Shown here: one piece after another, positions 10,500 through 64,000 of the stretch
Layout of the letters: each line of letters begins with the position of its first letter
Numbering within the stretch: position 1 is the stretch's first letter
NCBI GenBank assembly: GCA_026261815.1
Contig: JAMPIT010000848.1
Location: forward strand, 496,001-560,000
Length of the DNA: 64,000 bases
Source: Monarcha castaneiventris obscurior
Lineage: Eukaryota; Chordata; Aves; Passeriformes; Monarchidae
Reading direction: 5' to 3'
Notes under the pieces: model-generated
Told to the model about the DNA's origin: nothing
Databases searched by the model: none
The model's input: only the letters and a program-made list of their open reading frames with translations
Program-made: the position numbers and the translations under genes

Positions 10500-13000
10500 T
10501 CCCAGTAACAGCAGTTGCCTCTCGCTGTGAGGGCACAGTTTGCCCCGTCAAAGGCAGCCCAGAGGGGCCGGTTCTGGCTGTGGCTGGAGGCAGGGACCCC
10601 GGCGCTGTGGGGAGCATCCCTCCGGCTCTGCCCAGGGGCTCCGGGACGAGACCCCATCCCACTCTCGCCCCTCTCCGAGGGCACTGACCCTGCCGAAACA
10701 GCCCCGATCCTCAGCGCCTGGGCACTGCGTTCCTAAAGCTTTAACTCTCTCCTTTAAGGAGCACCGAGGATGACACCGACTCCAGCCGTAACACTGAACA
10801 CAGGTGCCTTTTGTGGGATAACAACTTCCAGCTAAGGAGGTCAGCACTTAAATCCCTTACAGGTGACAGTGCCATAAATCTTGGATTCCAAGGATTCAAA
10901 TGAAAGCTGAACTCAGCCTTGCAGGTACAGCCTTGGCAGAGTGCATGTTCCAGTGCCTGCTTCAAGACACGGACCTCCTGCACTTTGTCCTGCCCCGTCT
11001 CACCAGATTCCCTCTGAACAGACATCGGTGAACAGTCAAGAGCACATGCTTAAAAAGCAAATGCAGTCTCTGGAAAGATGAGGGAACCACAGTGAGGACC
11101 TGAGAGGATGTGGAGGTTTTTCTCCTCTGGAGTCAGCCACCAGCTCATTTTGCAGATCACTACAGAGAATTAACAATTCTGCATTTGCCTTCTGCCTCTC
11201 GCCTCCAGCTCTCAGCCACTGGGGCTGTGGATGGAGAATCTTACAGGCTTTATTCTGAACACTCCTAAAGATCAAACCTACAAGAGCTAAACACACCGTT
11301 CACCAAGAAAATCAAACCCAGTTCTCCACTACCCAGAAGGAGAAGGAAACCCCAATGGTCAGGAGGAATCCAAATCTCCTTCCATTAAGACCAGTTCCTA
11401 CCCGCTTTGGTTAAAGAAAATCCTCCAGCAGGAGCCAAGGGGGGTCAGCACTACAATCCCACAGCAAGGTCTGGGCTGTGTTTATTTGCATTTTACACAG
11501 AACAGGTGATGGGCTGATTTTCACAGGCCACTCTGAAGTGATGTTTCATTTTACTGCTTATCTCGGTCCCCTGCAGCTGTCCAAAGTAATCTGGATGATT
11601 TGTAACTCATTTTGACATAATCCCTGAGCCCAGGACTGCTGGGATTTTGCTTCGTCACAGTGCATCAGCTCAGTAATTAATCAGCTAATCTCCCAGCACT
11701 GCTCTGACACTGAGGCACAGCCCTTTGAGGACATTTTTTTGGCTGATACTCACCACTAGACTGGCCCCAGTGGAAGGCCCTGCTCTGGGCTCACCCAGCT
11801 GGAGAGTTTCAGTGGGATCCCTCTGTCTGCGGCTTGACCACCCGGGAGCCGCAGAGCGTTTCCTTCTCCAGAGGCAGAAACACAATTTCAGTTTTCCTTC
11901 CCTGGATTTCACATGGAACCCACAAGGTGCATGAAACAATATCAGGTGGTACATCCTGGATGGCACCTGATGGCTGTCCCTGTGTGCCATCCATGCCCCT
12001 GCTGGGATGGGCACAGCGTGCCGGGAAACTCCGAGTCCGCAGCTCCTCGCTGCACTGCGATGCCTCATCAATTATAGCCGTTGTGAATTTGACAACGACA
12101 AAAATGTGTCAGGTGGACGCTCCTAGAGAGCGAAATGACACGTAAATGGGACAGAAAGGGCTTCCCCAGGCAACCTCCGCCTTTTAGGAAGTCTCATGGA
12201 ACAATGACCTTCAATTAATCTTTTTCTGTCTGTCCTTTCATTGGTCCATCAAACCTCCCAGAATGGGTTTATGGGTCACTGCCTGATCAGCAGAAAGCAA
12301 CAACATGACTCACTACTGACTCTGACCAGTGGAGGTAGCATAGAAAAGGAATTCAGCACCATATTCCCGTGGCTCTGACTTCCCTTCCCCATACAGGGCA
12401 TAGTTTCACACTTCAGGGTGTGCAGCAGCACCACCTTCCGAAACCACTCTTGCAAAATCAGGTTTCTTGTTTAAATTCAGAGAAAATTCTGTGAAACAAA
12501 GAAATCCCTCACTTCCTATCAGTAACCACTTTGCCAGCCAAAGACAGGGCTCATCTCTTCCCTGATAAAACATTTTGCTTTGCTGTTTTTGGTCTGTTTT
12601 GTGAGTCCTTTCAGCTTTTTTGGTGGGGGGGAAAACAGTAGGAAAGGTTTGTTCAATGACACACCACTAAAATTTCAGACAACATTCCAGGTCTAGTCAT
12701 AGCACTGCAAGGCAGGAACAACCAAAAAATTAGTATCTACTTCCTTCATGATCTGTAACCCATGTGTCATTTGCTTCTGAAAATCAACAAGGAGTGTCCA
12801 GGATGGGTTTCCATCCCCCCCAAGCATTAATTTGCATCAGTTCCTCTAAGCACCTAAAGCAATACAGATTTTTCTGAACCAGTTTTTTCACCTTCTGTTC
12901 TTTGCAAGTAGTGAACTGTCTCTGTCTTTCCTTCTTATAAATTCAACAAGTTTCTAGATGATAGGACAGTTCTGACTGCTGGAGACCCTCTTGAAGGTCT
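10500..13000. other. Intergenic, no gene seen
   Basis: Between the TNFRSF6B promoter region and the RTEL1 3' end. No coding structure, RNA gene or repeat family is recognised. It includes an AP-1 consensus TGACTCA at 12306-12312. Confidence 0.5.
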
Positions 13001-13090
13001 CATGGAATCACAGGATGGTTTGGGCTGAGAGAGACCTCAAAGCTCATGCAGTTCTCCCATCTCCAGTACCCATTAGCCTCCATCTGTCCT
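13000..13090 (-). repeat. CR1 LINE 3' fragment
   Basis: Reverse-oriented CR1 end: atggaatcacaggatggttt, gggctgagagagacctcaaa. Short, truncated copy. Confidence 0.7.
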
Positions 13091-13424
13091 GCCCGAGCCG
13101 CCGACAGCAGGGATGGATTCCCAGATCCACTGCAGTGCAATTCCCACTGCACAGAAACCAGCACCAAACCCAAACCCACCCCACACCAAATCCATCTGCA
13201 CTGGCACATCTACTGGTGGGACCCTGCGGTGTTTCAGAGCTTGTCTGGGTGGGTTCAGCTAGTGAAGGACAGTGACTGTAAATCTCTTCAGCAAGACGAT
13301 CCCTCTGCTGAAGAGTGTGAGATGAAGAGGAGTTCCCTGGACAAAGGGGTAGAGTGTACTGGATGAAGGGATAGAAAGTACCCTCAGCAAGTTTCCCCCT
13401 CAGTACAAGAAAGACAAGGAGCTA

Positions 13425-13858
13425 CAGGGGAGGGTCCAGCAGAGACCACAGAGATGATGAAGGGTCTGGAGCATCTCTGATGAGGCGCCACTGCAGGAGC
13501 TGAGCCTGGAGAAGACTGAGAGGGGATCTCATCCATGCACATAAAGGTCTCCAAGGGGTGCCAGAGGATGGTGCCAGGCTCTTTTCATGTGTGCCCAGCT
13601 ACAGGACAAGGAGCAACAGCCACAAACTAACACGCAAGAAGTTTCACCTCAGCGTGGGGAAGAGCCTTCCATGGAGGGTGGCAGAGCTCTGGAACAGCTG
13701 CCCAGGGAGGGTGTGGAGTCTCCCTCTCTGGAGATATCCCAAACCCACCTGGATGCGTTCCTGTGTCCCCTGCTCCAGGTGACCCTGCCTTGGCAGGGGG
13801 GTGGAACTGGGTGATGTCCTGAGGTCCCTTCCAACCCCAACCATTCTGTGAATCTCTT
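13425..13858 (+). repeat. CR1 LINE (about 430 bp, 5'-truncated)
   Basis: Forward CR1: ggagctgagcctggagaaga, ctggaacagctgcccaggga, ggtcccttccaaccccaacc, then an attctgtgaatct tail. ORFs read here are remnants or chance. Confidence 0.9.
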
Positions 13859-14866
13859 GAAGGCACTGAGAGATCCTTAGCATTGTTTCTCTGCCCTGTC
13901 TCACAACAGAGCAGCACCAGGTTGGAACAGACTTCAGACTATAACAACCCCAGGAAAAAGCACAGCTTTAAAACTACTTTAGCTGAGGGGAAAAACAGCA
14001 TCATAATAATTGTCCCAGCCAAGCCCTTTTCAAGTGTATGGGGTGATTCAACCCCACAATACTTTTCAAGCATTTCCTTCAGTCTTGCTGGATCTGGCAG
14101 CATTTTTGCAGCCCACAGCAGACAATTTCCATCAGCAAACCTGACCAGAGCCGTGGCATCACTGCCCCTGAGGACGCTCACGGCCGTGCTGTGGTTTCCC
14201 TCCAGTGGCACGAGCAGTCAGCTGCAGCTTTCCTGGAAGAGACCTTCCCAGCAGACCAGGCACCAAACCATCCACCAATAAATGACATTTTCCTGGTCCC
14301 AGCCTCACTCCAAATATTTTTCTTTTCATTCTTACAACACACTTGTACTTGCATACATTTTTCTGTCATTTCCCCCATTTATATTTGAAACATCCAGGAC
14401 TTTACCTGCATTATTTATCCTTGTTTTGCTGCACTGAATATATATATGGCTAGGAGGCAATATTCATCCACAGATTTAAACATGACAGAATATATGATAG
14501 CCCAGAATTACCTCAATTCCTACCTAAGTCTTTATTATTTTAATTGTTAATGAAGTACAAAAGTTCCCATTTCACTGCCAGCAACTCTTGAGATTTGAAG
14601 GGACACTGGGTTTGAATTCTATAACCAGGGGAAATAGGAACCTTTGTTAAAATGCAGCTCACTTTTCAATTTTATCAATTAAGAATAAAATTGTGTTAAC
14701 ATAAAATCTTCCAAATTCCATCAATATGAAAATCACCTACAGGGTATAACCTTTCCACTTGTTCCCACCAGGACCATTAGGACTCAATATCCAATGTTTT
14801 TATATCTGGTTTTTTTTTTTTTAATTTCCTTTTTTTAAAAATCAACCCAAATTTAGACAAAATGGT

Positions 14867-15725
14867 TTTATTTTCAGGTATAATTTACAGCAGCTACAGA
14901 AGATTTAAAATTGATACAATGTTTTAGGTTAACCACTTATACCCACTACTCACAGAGAGTAGAAGTATCAAGGAATTTTTTTAACCCATCTAACTTGACT
15001 TATTTTAAAGTTTTAAATCATTTAGTTCCCTTTTCTTCTTGGAAAGCAAATCAGATAACACAGGCATATAGAAATACCAGCACTGAGTGAAGAATAAAGT
15101 CTCCTTAGAAACATATTCCAAAAAATCCCACCATGATGGATGATGGAATCAGGCTTTGCGGGGCACAGCAGCTGAAGGGGACCTTCTGTTCACCATCCAC
15201 CACTGGAATTTGTCTGTAAACAAATGATCCTTTCAGCATCTTCTGCTATTGGAGACAGTGGTTGCTGCCAAACCCCAAACAGGGAATGTGAATCACCTCT
15301 TCCAGGAACACCAGTGGGGTAGGGATGGGTAGTCTGACCTCCTCAGCCAGCTCAGTTCCATTGTAGTAGCATTGCCGGGGTTTTTCCATGATCTGGTATT
15401 ACCTGACGGGCCCATAAATGACAGCTGCCTCCAGGATATAAAATTTCAGCCTAAGAGCGGCCACAGGAGAATTCAGAGGATGAAATAAGTAAAAAAATTA
15501 ACCTTCTTAGTGCTAACAGAGGACAACGTTCTGCTTTGCCTCCTGCAGCGAGACTTGATCGCCTTTGTCGGGAAATGATCCCTGTGGGTGCTCAGCTCAT
15601 AATCCAGAGGTGAGGAGCACAGGGATCTAAAGGAACCTCCATCCTACTCCTGCTCAGCAAGAGCCAGAGCACAGCCACTGCCTTCTGCTGGCACAAAGGG
15701 CTTCCTGCCCTTTCTGTGGGTGGGA
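14867..15725 (-). other. RTEL1: Probable RTEL1 3' UTR with candidate poly(A) signal
   Basis: Downstream of the RTEL1 stop. The first clear minus-strand AATAAA is at 14867-14872, giving an 860-nt 3' UTR; another is at 14531-14536. Which is used cannot be told from sequence. Confidence 0.4.
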
Positions 15726-60900
<45,175 letters not shown>

Positions 60901-60967
60901 GGTTCCCGGAGGTGCCTGCAAGGAAGTGAAGACCATGATGACCCTGCTGTCGTGGTGATAACAAGCC

Positions 60968-61215
60968 ATGATAGGGCTGGATGAGACCTGAAAGTTCACC
61001 TCATTCAACCCCCTGCGATGGGCAGGGACACCTTCCACTATCCCAGGTCGCTCCAAGCCCTGTCCAACCTGGCCTTGGACACTTCCAGGGATGGGGCAGC
61101 CACAGCTGCTCTGGGCACCCTGTGCCAGGGCCTCACCACCCCCACAAGGAAGAATTTCTTCCCAATATCGCATCTAACCCTGCCCTCTGTCAGGCTGAAG
61201 CCATTCCCCTTTGCT
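60968..61215 (-). repeat. CR1 LINE just upstream of RTEL1 coding exon 1
   Basis: Reverse CR1: ccctgcgatgggcagggaca, ggccttggacacttccaggg, caccctgtgccagggcctca. It lies between the start-codon exon (acceptor at 60916) and the CpG-rich promoter, in the sense orientation. Confidence 0.9.
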
Positions 61216-61439
61216 CTGCCGCTCCGGGCCCCTGTAAAGCCGTTCCCTCCAACTTTCCTGTCGGCTCCATCAGGAACGGGAAGAAGCAATTAGGTCACAC
61301 CGCTTCGGGACGGGCGGCACTGCAAGAGGCTCACGGGCACTCGGGACCCGGTCCCGTTCCCATTCCCAGATTCCCGGGCCGCACCGCTCGCTCTGACCCG
61401 CGTTCCCGCAAATCCCTGTGCTCCAGGGTTCCCAGGTGC

Positions 61440-61850
61440 GCCGCGTCCCCTATGGCTGTACCGCAGTGCTCCCGCGCCCCCCGGTGCCCGTGTCCCGGTA
61501 TTCCCGTGTCCCCGCACCCCCTGGTGCCCGTATCCCGTTATTCCCGTGTCCCGGCATTCCTGTGTCCCCGCAGCCCCGTGCCCCCGCAGCCCCGCACTCC
61601 CGGCGCTCCTGTGTCCCGGCATTCCCGCGTTCCCGTGTCCCCGCACCCCCGCGCTCCCGGTGCCCGTGTCCCGGCACCCCTGTGTCCCTGCAGCCCCGCG
61701 TCCCGGCGTGCCCGTGTCCCGGCATTCCCGCACCCCCGCAGCCCCCCGCTCCCGGCGCTCGCGGCACCCCCGTATCCCCGTACCCCCGTGTCCCCGCACC
61801 CCCGTGTCCCGTATCCCCCCGCTCCCGGCGCTCCGCACCTCCCGCGCCTC
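61440..61850. repeat. C-rich (minus-strand G-rich) tandem repeat at the RTEL1 5' end
   Basis: Irregular array built from cccgtgtcccggcattcc, cccgtgtccccgcacccc and related units. All frames read through as Pro/Arg-rich pseudo-ORFs. The minus (RTEL1 sense) strand carries many GGG/GGGG runs, so G-quadruplexes are possible. Confidence 0.85.
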
Positions 61851-61859
61851 CGTTCGGAA

Positions 61860-61960
61860 TCCCCGCTCCCGTGTCACGTGACACCCCACGCGCGTTCCCG
61901 CGTCACTTCCGCGTCCCTCTCTCGCGAGAGCCGCGGCGTTGCCCGGGTAACGGGCCGGGG
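61860..61960. promoter_or_regulatory. RTEL1: RTEL1 bidirectional-type promoter core
   Basis: Within 80 bp: palindromic E-box GTGTCACGTGACAC (61871-61884, contains the CLEAR motif GTCACGTGAC), an ETS-type CACTTCCG (about 61904-61911), the palindrome TCTCGCGAGA (61920-61929) and an RFX-like X-box GTTGCCCGGGTAAC (61938-61951). CpG-dense, no TATA. Such motifs are typical of housekeeping and divergent promoters. RTEL1 is on one side; the + strand partner is not identified. Confidence 0.6.
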
Positions 61961-61971
61961 AGGCGGCGGCC

Positions 61972-62061
61972 ATGGCGCGCCCGGGCCCGCGGGGGTCCCG
62001 GTGGAGCCCAGGCCGCGCTGTCGGGAAGCGAGCGGGGCTGGGGGTTGGTGCCGTCTCATGA
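61972..62061 (+). CDS. Short 29-aa ORF with strong start context (divergent side)
   Basis: ATG in an excellent Kozak context (GGCGGCCATGG) directly beside the divergent promoter. The frame is MARPGPRGSRWSPGRAVGKR then nine more residues to TGA. No clear splice donor extends it and it resembles no known protein. It could be the leader ORF of a divergent non-coding RNA or an upstream ORF; coding status is uncertain. Confidence 0.2.
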   Translation: MARPGPRGSRWSPGRAVGKRAGLGVGAVS

Positions 62062-64000
62062 GGGGCCCCAGGCAGGAGCGGCGCAATCCCGATGGGGTTT
62101 GAGCCCTGCTGGGTCTGGGGGAAGCGGGTTCCGCTCCCCAGGCAGGCCCTGCGTGGTTCAGCCGGAGGGTTCCGCAGCCGCTTCCCCCGAGGCGGAGGCC
62201 GAGGTTCGGCGCCGAGAGGCGGAATATCGGCTGTTCGCTCGCTAGAAGCTGCATATCCAAAGCCTTCCAGCCCTGTCGGAGTCCCCCGCCCCAGGGCCAC
62301 CCCTGGCTGGCGTTTCTCCCCTTTCGAAGGGCTCAGGAGCGTGTGATACGCGATGCCCTGGGCCAGAGTTTGTCTCCAGGGCCCTGCTGTGCTTTGTGCT
62401 GGGGTCTGCCACCTTTGGGCGGTGCTGCACGCCGGAGAGGGCAGAACACGGCAGGATTCTTTGTGAAACCCTCGGCGTTTGAGGTGGGAGGGTTCTGTGG
62501 CTTTTATGTTGAGCCTCGTAGCTCCTGCCTTAGGAGCCGTAATGAATTCTGACGGGTCTCTTTTGTTAGGGGTGAATGTGCCTCTCCTTTGTTCCCGGCT
62601 TTTCCCTAGCACGGTGCTCCCACCCTTCAGTCCCCTGTCAGTGTATCCAGGCGCATCAGGAGCGGCTTTGTCGGCATTCCAGGTGCTTGGACCGTGTGAT
62701 GGTGGTGAGCTGCTCTGGACTGATGGATCACCCAGTTTTGTAAGAATCTGGTTTTAATAAATGCATAGGTATGGTTTACCTGGATCCCCAAATCTTGTAA
62801 AACTGTGTTTTATGCAGCTGTATGAGAGGGAAGGCGGGAAGAAAATATTTTGTACTCATCTCTGTGGTTTATTGCTGTATCTCAGGCTGCCACTGCATAG
62901 ATGTAGAACAGGATGTGGCTTCTTTTAGTGTAACTTTAAAATGCTTTATTCCTGGCCAGCTGCACAGCTTGTTTGTGTGTAGAACAGTTCAGATGTTAAA
63001 AGGAACAGACCTTAAACTATGTAAGTTAAACATTGCGTGATCTATGCTGTTCCCAAACTTGTGGTACCTTCTGTGTCGTGGTGTTGGGTCAGGGGAGCTC
63101 ATGGGTGTTGCTCTTTTGGTTGCCAGCCTTTAAATTCCTTGAGCTGAACTTCCGTGGATCATAAACTGTCTTTAATTTTAGGGAATGGGCTGGAGAGCAC
63201 AGAGCTATTCATGTGCTCCACACAACATTTAACAGCTGGTTTTGCTCATGTGTCTGACTGTGAACTCTTTAATGTGATTATCAGTCATGCACTATTAAGC
63301 TGCAAAAGAAATTCGTTTGTAAAGATTGTGAAATGAGAGCATGGGATAACTTCAGGGGAGAATAAAGGTTTAAAACTCCTCATAAATACATGGGATACCG
63401 TGTCGTTATTATTTCCTCTAAATACATCTTTCCTACCGGGAAGAACAATATCAATAGTCTATGGAAGGAGATTATTTTGCCTTGTTTCAGTGCTGTTGAT
63501 AGAAGCAGTGTCACCTGCTGAGAGAGGGGAGCTGGGAGGTGACAGCTCGAGGCAGGAGGGGGCTGTGAATCAGGAGGTGCCCGTGTCCAGCAGCAGACAT
63601 GAGTCAGCAGCAGCCACTCCGCAGCTCCTGGAGGGTGCTCCTCTGCACCAGTGACCTCACCTGACCAGCGCTGCAGGCTGCCTCCAGCATTGCTGTCCTT
63701 CTGAAAACAGAGCAGAGGAAACGGGTTGTAAGTTTAAAGAGAAAAATGTATTCCTTGTTAAGATTGCAAAAGAATTGTGGAGCTTCAGTGAAGTTGCAGC
63801 ATCCATCGGGATAAAAACGCAATAAATAAAGGTGTTGGTCTCACACTGGGTTGTCATCTTGGTATTTGTCTCCCTAGGATAAACCCTGAATTCTTATAAA
63901 GCAGGAGTTTGGAGAGGGAGGAGAGATTTCAAGACTGTCAGAGCAGAACAGAGAGTTGTGTGACAGCCCCTCACCAGCCCAGCCAGGGGGAACCAGCCCA
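62062..64000. other. Region right of the RTEL1 promoter, no recognised gene
   Basis: The CpG-rich part fades by about 62.3 kb. Human synteny would put STMN3 here, divergent from RTEL1, but no stathmin motif is seen. The only exon-like object is a 40-nt minus-strand segment at 63664-63703 with good splice signals (see findings). Confidence 0.4.

Noticed and set aside
13558..13917. ORFs of 74-96 aa on both strands
   Set aside because: Inside a CR1 fragment; repeat-derived.
60981..62102. 373-aa + strand ORF (and 440-aa minus ORF at 61290-62612)
   Set aside because: They read through a CR1 and the C-rich tandem repeat; several frames are open there at once with Pro/Arg/Gly low-complexity products and no conserved domain.

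Overview
This is a bird genomic window, probably from the region equivalent to chicken chromosome 20. The evidence is multi-exon vertebrate genes with GT-AG introns, many avian-type CR1 LINE fragments (conserved 3' end, ATTCTATG-type tails), LTR elements, and no mammalian SINEs. It carries two recognisable protein-coding genes, both on the minus strand and in the same tandem order as in human: RTEL1, then TNFRSF6B.

RTEL1 (regulator of telomere elongation helicase 1) fills 15.7-60.9 kb. I traced 35 coding exons by hand. All joins keep frame, and the assembled reading frame is 3909 nt (1302 aa plus stop), close to the long human isoform. It has the Walker A, four Fe-S cysteines, DEAH box, helicase motifs III-VI, two harmonin-homology-like domains, a PIP-like motif and a complete C4C4 RING split over the last two exons. 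A CpG-rich, motif-dense promoter region and a C/G-rich tandem repeat lie just upstream (61.3-62.1 kb).

TNFRSF6B (decoy receptor 3) lies at 3.8-9.1 kb as three coding exons (280 aa): a signal peptide, cysteine-rich TNF-receptor domains, and a C-terminal basic helical domain with no membrane segment. A GC-rich block at 9.6-10.35 kb with TATA-like boxes is its likely promoter. Just upstream of that sit a strong NF-kB site and a near-perfect glucocorticoid-type inverted repeat.

The rest is non-coding: 1-3.7 kb (no supportable gene, one composite ATGCC minisatellite), 10.5-15.7 kb (intergenic plus the probable RTEL1 3' UTR), introns full of CR1 fragments, and 62-64 kb (divergent side of the RTEL1 promoter, no recognised gene). 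Notable intronic items are a solo LTR with an exact 6-bp target duplication, a second LTR-like element nested inside a CR1, a third possible LTR, and CR1 3' ends lying directly beside RTEL1 splice acceptors. I found no evidence of a novel multi-gene system. The most interesting material is how mobile elements sit against RTEL1 splice sites and the architecture of the two promoters.
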